Positions 28,656 through 37,314 of a stretch of DNA of 64,000 nt are shown in pieces. The position numbers were made by a program, and so were the translations under genes. The DNA comes from Pseudomonas taiwanensis DSM 21245 (GTDB lineage: Bacteria > Pseudomonadota > Gammaproteobacteria > Pseudomonadales > Pseudomonadaceae), in NCBI RefSeq assembly GCF_000425785.1, contig NZ_AUEC01000032.1:1-64000 (forward strand), read 5' to 3'. Numbering within the stretch: position 1 is the stretch's first letter; the number at the start of each line of letters is the position of its first letter. The notes under the pieces were generated by a model that did not search any database, was not told the origin of the DNA, and worked only from the letters and a program-made list of their open reading frames with translations.

Positions 28656-29265
28656 TGTTGCCCTCCCCGAAGAAATACTCGCGCCGCATGGCCGCCAGCT
28701 TCGGTTCCATTACCGGGTCATAGCCACTTTTGCGCTGCTTGATCAGGTCGGCCCACGGGTATGCCTCACAGCGCCGCTCTACTCGCTCGATCAGTTCTTC
28801 GGTGGTGCAGATGAATTTGGCCGGGTTGCCGCCCACCACCGTTCCGGGCGGGACGTCCTTGGTGACCACGGCACCTGCGGCAACGACCGAGTCGGGCCCG
28901 ATGGTCACCCGGGGCATGACGATGACCCCGTGGCCGATGAAGCAGTTGTCGCGAATGTCGATATAGCCCACCGAATCCAGATGCTTGCCATAGCACACGC
29001 CAATCAAGGCGGCGACGCCATCGTGGCCCAAAAGGGTACAGTCCGACAGCCCCACGTTGGTGCCCAGACGCACCAGCACAGGGTCCGTCACGTTGCAGCC
29101 CACGTTCACATGCAGGTTGCCCCCAACCGAGTAGAACTTGCCCCAGCGTGTCAGGTACTCTCCCCAATCCCTGGCATTGGGGTGGCAAATCTTTTTGTAA
29201 AGCGAACCGCCACGTCCTGTTGAGAGTGCGTAATGCTTCAAAGCGCTGCGTATCCATCCGATCAT
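28648..29265 (-). CDS. Hexapeptide-repeat acyltransferase (maltose/NodL-like)
   Basis: 205 residues. Left-handed beta-helix hexads run from about residue 55 to 150 (LHVNVGCNVTDPVLVRLG, DIRDNCFIGHGVIVMPRVTIGPDSVVAAGAVVTKDVPPGTVVGG in parts) and end in NPAKFI, the typical NodL/LacA C-terminal mark. It probably O-acetylates the exopolysaccharide repeat unit. It precedes the rhamnosyltransferase-like gene with overlapping coding sequence. Confidence 0.82.
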   Translation of the reverse strand: MIGWIRSALKHYALSTGRGGSLYKKICHPNARDWGEYLTRWGKFYSVGGNLHVNVGCNVTDPVLVRLGTNVGLSDCTLLGHDGVAALIGVCYGKHLDSVGYIDIRDNCFIGHGVIVMPRVTIGPDSVVAAGAVVTKDVPPGTVVGGNPAKFICTTEELIERVERRCEAYPWADLIKQRKSGYDPVMEPKLAAMRREYFFGEGNNG

Positions 29266-29408
29266 GTTGCTGGCCTCGCACGTAATGCGATCATGGACTG
29301 TCCCTGAGGCGACTTCGGTCTCGTTCTTGTTGGTACTGACCGCCTCGCACTCAACCCGTTATCAACCGCGCTGTCGCTGTCGCGCCCCACTGGCGCCATT
29401 GCCCTCCT

Positions 29409-30875
29409 TCAGACAACCGTTCGGCTCGTCGTGCGCATTTTGTCATTGAGGTGATCCACCAGCCGCAGCGCGAATTGCAGCAGTGGCATGGTCGGGTTCG
29501 AAGCCCCGCCGGTGGCAAAGATGCTGCTCCCTGCCACGTAGAGATTCTCGGTCCCAAAAACCTTGCAGTCGGTATCCACGACCCCGTGCTGCGCCGATGC
29601 AGCCATGCGCGTTGTGCCCATGTGATGGGCGTGCGGCGACATTTTCAGGGGTATGGAGGTGTCGTAGACGAATGGGTTGAGCTTGACGAAGCCAAGTTGC
29701 GCTTCGGCGAACTGCTTGGCGAGCTCACTGCCAATGCACTTGATGGTGTGTCGATCGGTAGGGCTGAGCACCCAATTGACATTCACCTTGGCCATGCCCA
29801 GGGCGTCTTTTTCATCCAGCAGCGAGATCCGGCTCTGCGCGTTGGGGAACTGCTCGATCATCGTCCCGATTACGCCGTCACCTGGACAACTGAACTGTGC
29901 AATCCATTCGATCTTGCTGGCCACGCCCCAATCGCATGCCAGGTTCTCGAGGAAGTTCTTGACTTCGGCGGTCCGCCCGTAGGCTTGCACCTCCTCCACC
30001 ACGGTCGCCGAAACATTGCCCTTGCCAGCGTGATACTCGGCGACGAAAGCATCGGTGGTGTAGTACTGGCGGCGGTCGGTGGCTTGCCCCTCCTTCAGGA
30101 TGAAAGAACCTAGGTCGACATTCAGATGCTCCATGAAGCAACGCCCGACCCAACCTTCCTTGTTGGCGATACCCGCCTGCTGAAGGGACTTGCTGTTTAG
30201 CAACTGCCTGGCGTTCTCGATGGCGCCCGTGGCCAAGATGAAGTGCTTGGCCTTCAGACGCTCGCGTTGACGGTCGTAGTCCGACACCACCACGGCTGTC
30301 ACGCTGCCCGAGGCGCTGTCGAACTCCAGGTCGACACAGTTGCAGTTGATGAACACATCCAGGCCATCGGTCTGCTTGAGTTCCGCTTCGTATTTTTGTG
30401 CAAAGCGCGTCGGGGGGCTGAGCAGAAACACGTCAGCCTCGAAATCACCGCCTTTGAGGCCGGTATTTATCGGGCGAAAGTCGGCCCCTTTAGGCAGGTC
30501 GACAATGTCCATCGCCGCTGGCAGGTAGCGCTCCACCTCCGAATAGGGGATGGGCCAACCCGGCAAGTCGCCGGGGGGCGCAACGGCGAAATCGGAGGGT
30601 GTGAAAGGACGGCAGCGGCCCGCCCAATGGTTGGACGTACCCCCCAGAAAACGCAGACGTGTCTCGGCCGGGTACAACTCAAGGCCTGTGGAAGTACACG
30701 TGTAGAGCGCATGGGAGCGTTCCGAGTGTTCGACTCCGCCGCCTTCCAGCAGCGCCACGAGCCAACCGGCCTTGGCCAGGCGTGTCGCCAGGGTTATACC
30801 GGCCGGGCCTGCACCGACAACGCAGAAATCATAGGCGTCACGCAGTTCTTTTTGCGTTTGATAGTCCTTGATCAT
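29409..30875 (-). CDS. GMC-family flavin oxidoreductase of the EPS operon
   Basis: 488 residues. The FAD-binding VVGAGPAGITLATRLAKAGW (about 17-36) and the GMC C-terminus VAGSSIFATGGASNPTMPLL with HHMGTTRM (active-site region) are present. It probably oxidises an alcohol of a sugar or sugar-linked substrate. It has no signal peptide, but starts in a 4-bp ATGA overlap with a 64-residue gene that encodes a twin-arginine signal, so it may be exported as a complex. The ATG at 30875 was chosen because of this overlap; upstream in-frame codons are not supported. Confidence 0.85.
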   Translation of the reverse strand: MIKDYQTQKELRDAYDFCVVGAGPAGITLATRLAKAGWLVALLEGGGVEHSERSHALYTCTSTGLELYPAETRLRFLGGTSNHWAGRCRPFTPSDFAVAPPGDLPGWPIPYSEVERYLPAAMDIVDLPKGADFRPINTGLKGGDFEADVFLLSPPTRFAQKYEAELKQTDGLDVFINCNCVDLEFDSASGSVTAVVVSDYDRQRERLKAKHFILATGAIENARQLLNSKSLQQAGIANKEGWVGRCFMEHLNVDLGSFILKEGQATDRRQYYTTDAFVAEYHAGKGNVSATVVEEVQAYGRTAEVKNFLENLACDWGVASKIEWIAQFSCPGDGVIGTMIEQFPNAQSRISLLDEKDALGMAKVNVNWVLSPTDRHTIKCIGSELAKQFAEAQLGFVKLNPFVYDTSIPLKMSPHAHHMGTTRMAASAQHGVVDTDCKVFGTENLYVAGSSIFATGGASNPTMPLLQFALRLVDHLNDKMRTTSRTVV

Positions 30876-31066
30876 GCCTGCCCGTCCCGGAAGTACTGAG
30901 ATGGCAATACCCATCCATTGATGACGACGAACTCGGACTTGGCCTGCGGCTTTGGCGTCGCCCGCGAAACGGTGCCGAATACCGCGCCCCCAATGCCCAG
31001 CAGGACGCAATTGCGTAGAAACCGCCTACGACCCAGAAATGGCGCACAAAACTGAAGCTTCCCCAT
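30872..31066 (-). CDS. 64-residue Tat-signal protein, putative partner of the GMC oxidoreductase
   Basis: A short protein with GRRRFLRN at residues 12-19, a twin-arginine-like motif, followed by a moderately hydrophobic helix (CVLLGIGGAVFGTVSRA, 20-36) and a short tail ending WVLPSQYFRDGQA. It looks like a Tat signal with almost no mature part. Its stop overlaps the GMC start (ATGA), a strong sign of coupled translation. Small Tat subunits carry the flavin subunits of gluconate or fructose dehydrogenases across the membrane, which is the model proposed here. The ribosome site before ATG is weak. It is the first gene of the leftward operon. Confidence 0.68.
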   Translation of the reverse strand: MGKLQFCAPFLGRRRFLRNCVLLGIGGAVFGTVSRATPKPQAKSEFVVINGWVLPSQYFRDGQA

Positions 31067-31304
31067 GATCCCCGGACCTATGCCAAGTGTTATCGAGAGG
31101 CGTCCCAGCCATTGGAAAGCGCGAATCCTGCCTCGGTGCCCGTTTCTATGCCGAGCCCTGACCGGCTTGCTGCAGGTTCGCCAATGCCAGCAGATGAATC
31201 GCCGGCACGGCTTCAATCTCCAACCGATAGCGCTACAGTTCACTATAGTTTCAATCAGCCATGATGCTAGCCGACCTCCACCAAGGGATAGGTGCCCTCA
31301 GCCA

Positions 31305-32831
31305 ATGCCTGAACATTTACGTGCCCTGATCGTCATTCTGTTCCTGGCGTGCGTCGTATTCGTGCTGGCGCGCCGACCAGCGACAGACCTGATCCCGGAG
31401 CGGGACTTCAAACGTCGCCGTAACCTATGGTTCGGCCTGACACTGCTGGCGTTCTTTTCCCATAGTTTCTGGCTTTATGCCCTGGCGGGTGCGGTCATCA
31501 TGAGCCTGGCCGGGCGTCGCGAACGCAACCCGATGGCGTTGTTCTTCATGTTGTTGTTCCTGATTCCACCAGCCGCTGTACCGATACCCGGCTTTGGCTT
31601 GATCAATTACCTGGTCGACCTCACCCATGTGCGCCTGCTCACCCTCTGCGTGCTACTGCCCGCGGCATGGGCACTGAGCAAGCAAGGCGACACCCAACCC
31701 TTCGGTCGCAGTTGGCCCGACAAGTTGCTGGCGGCGAGCATGCTGCTGATGTGCGTACTGTCGCTGCGCGAAACCACCGTCACCGACACGCTGCGTCAGG
31801 CGCTGTACCTGTATGTGGACATGTTCCTGCCCTACTACGTCGCCAGCCGCGCGCTGAAGGACCTGGAAGACTTCAAGGATGCCCTGCTGGCCTTCGTGCT
31901 GGCCTCGTTCCTACTGTCGATCATCGGCGTGGCCGAGTACGCACGTCACTGGCTGCTGTACAACGCACTGACCGACGCAATGGGCGTGCCCTGGAGCATG
32001 AGCAGCTACCTGAGCCGTGGAGGCTCGCTGCGCGCGAGCGCCACCACCGGCCAGGCCATCGTGCTGGGCTACGTGATCAGCGTGGCGATTGGCTTGTTCC
32101 TGTTCGTGCAGGCCTATGTTCGCAAACCCATCCATCGCTACCTGGGCGCCCTGCTGCTGGCGGCCGGGTTGTTCGCGCCCCTGTCGCGCGGCCCCTGGAT
32201 CGGCGCTGGGGTCATCGTCGCGGCCTTCATCGCCACAGGCCGGGGCGCGGTCAGGCGCTTCATCCTGCTCGGCCTGGCCGGTGTGCTGTGCGTGCCCCTG
32301 CTCACCGTGATACCGGGCGGAGAAAAAGTGCTGAACCTGCTGCCCTTCATTGGCAACATCGAAACCGAGAACATCACCTACCGCCAGCGCCTGATCGACA
32401 ACTCCTGGATCGTCATCCAGCGCAACCCCTGGTTCGGCTCGTTCGACTTCCGCAGCACCCCCGAGATGCAGTCGATGATCCAGGGCCAAGGCATCATCGA
32501 TATCGTCAACACTTATGTCAGCCTGGCGTTGCGGGTCGGCATGGTGGGGCTTGCGCTGTTCATCGCCTTCTTCGTGGTCATCCTGATGGGCATCCGCAGA
32601 TCGATGCGGGCATTCCCCGACAAGGACGATAAACAACGCCTTCTAGGAAGGGCGCTGCTGGCCACGCTGCTGGGCATCATGGTCATTATCTTTACCGTCA
32701 GCAGCATCACCGTGATTCCGGTGATCTACTGGTCCGTTGGCGGGCTGGGTGTGGCCTACATCCATATGGTGCGCAAGCTCCGGCAAGAGCAGGCCGCCGA
32801 GTTGCCCCATGCCCGCCTTCAAGCCAGGTAA
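31305..32831 (+). CDS. Polysaccharide polymerase/O-antigen-ligase-family membrane protein
   Basis: 508 residues, about 10-12 transmembrane segments. A Wzy/WaaL-like core contains SRGPWIGAGV (about residue 290), preceded by a long periplasmic region. It probably polymerises or ligates the exported repeat units in the periplasm. It begins the rightward arm, divergent from the 64-residue Tat gene over a 238-bp intergenic region. That region holds ACTATAGT at about 31240, a -10-like palindrome; no clear -35 was found. Confidence 0.78.
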   Translation: MPEHLRALIVILFLACVVFVLARRPATDLIPERDFKRRRNLWFGLTLLAFFSHSFWLYALAGAVIMSLAGRRERNPMALFFMLLFLIPPAAVPIPGFGLINYLVDLTHVRLLTLCVLLPAAWALSKQGDTQPFGRSWPDKLLAASMLLMCVLSLRETTVTDTLRQALYLYVDMFLPYYVASRALKDLEDFKDALLAFVLASFLLSIIGVAEYARHWLLYNALTDAMGVPWSMSSYLSRGGSLRASATTGQAIVLGYVISVAIGLFLFVQAYVRKPIHRYLGALLLAAGLFAPLSRGPWIGAGVIVAAFIATGRGAVRRFILLGLAGVLCVPLLTVIPGGEKVLNLLPFIGNIETENITYRQRLIDNSWIVIQRNPWFGSFDFRSTPEMQSMIQGQGIIDIVNTYVSLALRVGMVGLALFIAFFVVILMGIRRSMRAFPDKDDKQRLLGRALLATLLGIMVIIFTVSSITVIPVIYWSVGGLGVAYIHMVRKLRQEQAAELPHARLQAR

Positions 32832-32836
32832 ACTCG

Positions 32837-35434
32837 ATGACACGAAGCCCCCTGCATTCCCTCATCCGGGCCACGGCCCTGCTTGGCCTGGTTTCGTTGC
32901 CCATGGCAACGTGGTCGTCCGATTGGGCCGTCAACATCGAAGAGCGCAACGGTTTGCCCAACATCACCCGGGGTGGCGGGCCGGCGATGATCGCCAAGTT
33001 CAGTTTCTTCGCACAACAGTGGAACTGGACCGGCTATTACCCCACCTTCACGGTCAAAGCCCCGCAGCAGTACACCCTCGCCGGTGAAAACAAGGACTTG
33101 AACTTCAAGCTCGTCGCAGACATCCGCAAGGACACCCCGCAATCATTGACCTGGGCATTCGACCTGCAGACCGAGCAACGGCACGACGATGTCATGGGCG
33201 GCGGCCTGGTGTTCAATTTCGACCCGTCGCTGTTCGCCGGCGAAATGGGTGCACCGCAATTGCTCCCCGGCAATCGAGGCTGGGCCTGGGGTACGGAAGG
33301 TAAACGCCGTGTCGAGATGCGCTTCGAACCACCGTTGGCGAAGGTGTACTTCGAGCGTGGCAACCCGGATGAGGTGCGCGCATTCTTCTATGACCGCCAG
33401 ATAACCCCAGGCCGGCAACAGATCAACGCGGTGCTGAGCGTGACGGGCGACATCGCCATCGGCCAGACCCAGTCCGAACGGTTTGGCCTGAGCGACCCGA
33501 AAAGCTGGCCACAAGACCAGCTGGACTGGAAAACCTCGCCGGTCGACCTGTCGTTTCTCAACGCAGCAGAAAAACCAGCTGGCAAGCACGGCTTCGTCAA
33601 GGCTGACGGTGAACGACTGGTGTTCGCCGACAACACGCCCGTGCGTTTCTGGGGCACCAACCTGTCGGCCTCTGCCCTGTTCGACACCCCGGACCAATAC
33701 ATCAAGCAACAAGCCAAGCGCCTATCGGCACTGGGCTTCAACCTCGTGCGCCTGCACCACCATGACTCACTCTGGGTGCTGCCCAACATCTTCGGCGATG
33801 GCAGGACGATCAAGAACACCCAGCAACTCGATGCCGAGTCGCTGAGAAAACTCGATCTGTGGATCAAATGCCTCAAGGAGGAAGGCATCTATGTGTGGCT
33901 CGACCTGCACGTACAGCGCTCGCTGATGGACAGCGACGGCATCTATGGCTTCGATGAACTGCCCAAACAATACGGGCGAGCCGAATTCAAAGGCTACGCC
34001 TATGTGAACGTCACCATTCAACAACGCATGAAGCAGTTCGCCGAGCAGTACCTGAACCATGTGAATGCCTATACCCAATTGGCCTACAAGGACGACCCCG
34101 CCATCGCGGCGGTGCTGATCACCAACGAGAACGACATCACCCATCACTTCGGCAACGCGCTGTTGCCCGACAAGAATGTGCCCAGACACAGCCGGCTCTA
34201 CATGGATGAGGCCAAGGCGTTTGCCAGTCGCCATGACCTGCCGGAGGACGCCACCTGGCGCGCCTGGGAGCATGGCCCGGCCAAGCTGTTCCTCAACGAC
34301 CTGGAGCATCGCTTCGATGTCGAGATGATCGAACACCTGCGCAAGATCGGCGTGAAAGTGCCCATCGCCACTACCAGTAGCTGGGGCGGCAATGGCTTGA
34401 GTTCGCTGCCGGCGCTCACCACGGGCGATCTGATCGACGTTCACAGCTACGGCGGCATCGGCCAGCTGGAAAAAAACCCGCTGACCAGCGATGGGCTGGT
34501 CGACTGGCTGGCAGCCGCCCAGGTAGTGGGCAAGCCATTGACCGTCACGGAGTGGAACAACGAGCCCTTCCCGCTCCCCGATCGCCACTCACTGCCCTTG
34601 ATCGTGGCGGGTACCGCCAGCCATCAGGGCTGGGACGCATTGATGCAATATGCCTATAGCCAGGAGGGGCTTGGCGATGGCAGGCAAACGGCGGACAACT
34701 GGCATGCCTACAACGACCCTGCCCTGATCGCCACCCTCCCGGCGGCGGCCTTGCTGTATCGACGCGGCGATGTGCAGCAGGCGCAGACCCGCTACGTCTT
34801 CGCCCCGTCGGTCGAAACCTTGTTCAACCGCTCGATCTCACCGAGTGATTCGGTGCTGCTGCGTACCGCCATGGAAAAAGGCATGTTGCAGATCGCCCTG
34901 CCGCAAACGCCGCAATTGCCATGGCTCGCCCAAAGCGACATCCCGGCTAACGCCCAGTTGCTGCATGACCCTGAGCAGTCGCTGCTCGACAACAATGCCA
35001 CCCAGGCCACCACGGATACCGGTGAGATCACGCGCAATTGGCAGCAAGGCCTCTACACCATCGATACGCCCAAGACCCAGGTCGCCAGCGGCTGGCTCGG
35101 CGGCCGCTCGACCCGCTTGTCGAACCTTCAGGTGCAACTGAAGACGCCCTATGCCAGCGTGGCCGTGCAGAGCCTGGACAACCAGCCGCTCGGCCAGTCG
35201 CACAGCCTGCTGATCTCGCTCGGCACGCGGGCCGTGCCCAAGGAAGACAAAAGCACCCCGTTCTATGTCGAGCCCCTGGTCGGCGCCTTGAGTATCGCCG
35301 CACCGCCGGGCCTGAAGGCCTATGCCCGCAGTGCCTCGGGACAAGAAACAGTGCTTCCAGCCCGTTACGAAAATGGCCGCTACACCCTGAACTTCGACGG
35401 CCAGCACATGGCCAATTGGCTGTTCTTGAAATAG
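32837..35434 (+). CDS. Periplasmic GH5-like glycoside hydrolase of the EPS locus
   Basis: 865 residues with a signal peptide (about 1-26). An N-terminal beta-rich domain (about 30-230) precedes a TIM-barrel with GH5/clan-A features: GFNLVRLHHHD (300-310), acid/base Glu431 in ITNEND, DVHSYGG (534-540) and nucleophile Glu572 in VTEWNNEP. A C-terminal beta-domain follows. It likely trims or processes the exopolysaccharide in the periplasm, as many synthase loci encode such hydrolases. It is transcribed 5 bp after the polymerase gene. Confidence 0.8.
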   Translation: MTRSPLHSLIRATALLGLVSLPMATWSSDWAVNIEERNGLPNITRGGGPAMIAKFSFFAQQWNWTGYYPTFTVKAPQQYTLAGENKDLNFKLVADIRKDTPQSLTWAFDLQTEQRHDDVMGGGLVFNFDPSLFAGEMGAPQLLPGNRGWAWGTEGKRRVEMRFEPPLAKVYFERGNPDEVRAFFYDRQITPGRQQINAVLSVTGDIAIGQTQSERFGLSDPKSWPQDQLDWKTSPVDLSFLNAAEKPAGKHGFVKADGERLVFADNTPVRFWGTNLSASALFDTPDQYIKQQAKRLSALGFNLVRLHHHDSLWVLPNIFGDGRTIKNTQQLDAESLRKLDLWIKCLKEEGIYVWLDLHVQRSLMDSDGIYGFDELPKQYGRAEFKGYAYVNVTIQQRMKQFAEQYLNHVNAYTQLAYKDDPAIAAVLITNENDITHHFGNALLPDKNVPRHSRLYMDEAKAFASRHDLPEDATWRAWEHGPAKLFLNDLEHRFDVEMIEHLRKIGVKVPIATTSSWGGNGLSSLPALTTGDLIDVHSYGGIGQLEKNPLTSDGLVDWLAAAQVVGKPLTVTEWNNEPFPLPDRHSLPLIVAGTASHQGWDALMQYAYSQEGLGDGRQTADNWHAYNDPALIATLPAAALLYRRGDVQQAQTRYVFAPSVETLFNRSISPSDSVLLRTAMEKGMLQIALPQTPQLPWLAQSDIPANAQLLHDPEQSLLDNNATQATTDTGEITRNWQQGLYTIDTPKTQVASGWLGGRSTRLSNLQVQLKTPYASVAVQSLDNQPLGQSHSLLISLGTRAVPKEDKSTPFYVEPLVGALSIAAPPGLKAYARSASGQETVLPARYENGRYTLNFDGQHMANWLFLK

Positions 35435-35510
35435 GCCATTCGGCCTTCTACGCTCTGAAAAGACCTGTATTGGCAGGCCCTCAACACTGAATCTGTTCCA
35501 GGAGGATTGG

Positions 35511-36473
35511 ATGAAGTACTTGGTTGTCGGAGGCGCAGGCTATATAGGTTCGCACATGGTCAAGTACCTGGCGGACGCAGGTCACGAGGTGGTCGTGGCG
35601 GATATCGCGCAAGCACGCCCTGACATCAAGTGGGTCGGGCTGGATGTCGCCGACAAGCACGCACTGGACACCTTGTTCGCCGAATCCCCTTTCGATGCGG
35701 TCTTCCACTTCGCCTCCCACATCCAGGTGGGTGAGTCGGTCACCGACCCTGCCAAGTACTACCAGAACAACGTGGCAGCCACCCTGACCCTGCTGCATGC
35801 CATGGTACGGGCGAACATCAAGCACCTGATCTTCTCCTCCACAGCTGCCGTCTATGGCGACCCGCAGTACACCCCCATCGACGAGCAACACCCCAAGCTG
35901 CCGATCAACCCTTATGGGCGCAGCAAATGGATGGTGGAGCAGATTCTGGAGGACTTCGACCGGGCCTATGGACTGAAATCGGTATGCCTGCGTTACTTCA
36001 ACGCCGCCGGCGCAGACCCAGGCGGTCAGATCGGCGAATGCCATGAACCGGAAACCCACCTGATCCCGTTGATCTTGCAGGCCGCGTCAGGACGACGCGA
36101 GGCGATTACCGTGTTCGGCCATGACTACGATACCCCCGATGGCACCTGCATCCGTGACTATATCCATGTCAACGATCTGGCCTCGGCGCACGCGCTGGCC
36201 GTGGATTATCTGTTGAAGGGCGGCACCAGCACGGTCTTCAACCTGGGCAACGGCCAAGGCTTTTCCGTCCAGCAGGTGATCGACACTGCCCGCGCGGTGA
36301 CTGGTCGGCCGATCAACGTCAACAAGGCGCCGCGCCGCGCCGGCGACCCACCGACGCTGGTCGCCGATGCCGGCAAGGCGGAAACCGTGCTGGGATGGAA
36401 ACCGCAATTCACCGCGTTGGAGCAAATCGTCTCGCACGCCTGGAGTTGGGAGCAGCAGTACCCCTGGCACTGA
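35511..36473 (+). CDS. galE: UDP-glucose 4-epimerase
   Basis: 320 residues, short-chain dehydrogenase fold. NAD motif GGAGYIGS (7-14) is intact; the catalytic SSTAAVYG and NPYGRSK (Tyr-x3-Lys) are present, followed by NAAGADP. It interconverts UDP-glucose and UDP-galactose in the cytosol and would supply UDP-galactose (or the GalNAc analogue) to the exopolysaccharide. AGGAGG sits 5 bases before the ATG. It is the third gene of the rightward arm. Confidence 0.9.
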   Translation: MKYLVVGGAGYIGSHMVKYLADAGHEVVVADIAQARPDIKWVGLDVADKHALDTLFAESPFDAVFHFASHIQVGESVTDPAKYYQNNVAATLTLLHAMVRANIKHLIFSSTAAVYGDPQYTPIDEQHPKLPINPYGRSKWMVEQILEDFDRAYGLKSVCLRYFNAAGADPGGQIGECHEPETHLIPLILQAASGRREAITVFGHDYDTPDGTCIRDYIHVNDLASAHALAVDYLLKGGTSTVFNLGNGQGFSVQQVIDTARAVTGRPINVNKAPRRAGDPPTLVADAGKAETVLGWKPQFTALEQIVSHAWSWEQQYPWH

Positions 36474-36501
36474 CTGCCAAGGGTATGCCGGTCGCCTTCA
36501 A

Positions 36502-37302
36502 TCAATAGTAGGAGCGAGTCTGCGGCTCTGCCTTGTTCAGTACCGCGCCGATCAGGTTGGCAGTACCCAAGTGGTACAGGCAGTCTTCGATCTCTTTCTT
36601 GCTGTTCTGACCATTGGCCACCACCAACAGCACGCAGTCGAACTTCGGCAGCACGGTGATGGCGTCGTCGGAACTGAGCAGCGGTGGCAGATCGAAGATA
36701 CAGATGCGCGAGTCGTAGCGATCGCGCAGATCGCCGATCAGGTTGGTCACCCTAGGCGAAGACAACACCTCGGTGGACAGCGGTATCGGCTCACGGGTCG
36801 GCAGCACCACGAAGCGCGGCAACGTTGGGTTGACCAGCACCTCTTCCAGTCCGGCCTTGCCAGACAACAGTTCGTTCATGGCCTTGCCCATCGGCAACCC
36901 AAGGCTGGCACCCACCCTTGGACGGCGCAGATCGAAGTCCACCAGCAGTGCGGTCTTGGTAGTGTGATGGGCGATACTCATCGCCAGGTTGATTGCCAGC
37001 ACCGTCTTGCCTGCCTCGGGTGTCGGCGAGGTGATGGCCAAGGTGCGCCAGCCATTTTCCTCCATGGCCTGCAGCACCTGGGTACGCAGGAGGTCGAAGG
37101 CCCAGCTCATGTTCGAGTTCTTGTTGTACGCCACGATTCGGTGTCGCTCGAGGTGCTCGGCCCGCAGCGGCACAACGGTGGTTTGTACATAGTCGAATGG
37201 GCCAAGTACTTCGGTTTGCTCGACCGCAGGTAGCGGCGTGTCCGAAGCGTTGGGCGATACCTGGTGCAGGGGTTTTCCAATAGCCGGCGTAATTCTGTCC
37301 AT
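36502..37302 (-). CDS. CpsD/CapB-type tyrosine kinase for EPS export
   Basis: 266 residues. P-loop TSPTPEAGKT (91-100) with a Walker A' LLVDFDLRRP (119-128) and Walker B ICIFDLPP. The C-terminal end RSYY (Tyr265-266) could be an autophosphorylation cluster. This is a BY-kinase cytosolic half; its membrane partner is the adjacent Wzz/GumC gene (12-bp gap). It controls chain length and secretion of the polysaccharide. Confidence 0.84.
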   Translation of the reverse strand: MDRITPAIGKPLHQVSPNASDTPLPAVEQTEVLGPFDYVQTTVVPLRAEHLERHRIVAYNKNSNMSWAFDLLRTQVLQAMEENGWRTLAITSPTPEAGKTVLAINLAMSIAHHTTKTALLVDFDLRRPRVGASLGLPMGKAMNELLSGKAGLEEVLVNPTLPRFVVLPTREPIPLSTEVLSSPRVTNLIGDLRDRYDSRICIFDLPPLLSSDDAITVLPKFDCVLLVVANGQNSKKEIEDCLYHLGTANLIGAVLNKAEPQTRSYY

Positions 37303-37314
37303 CGCTGCTGTTCC

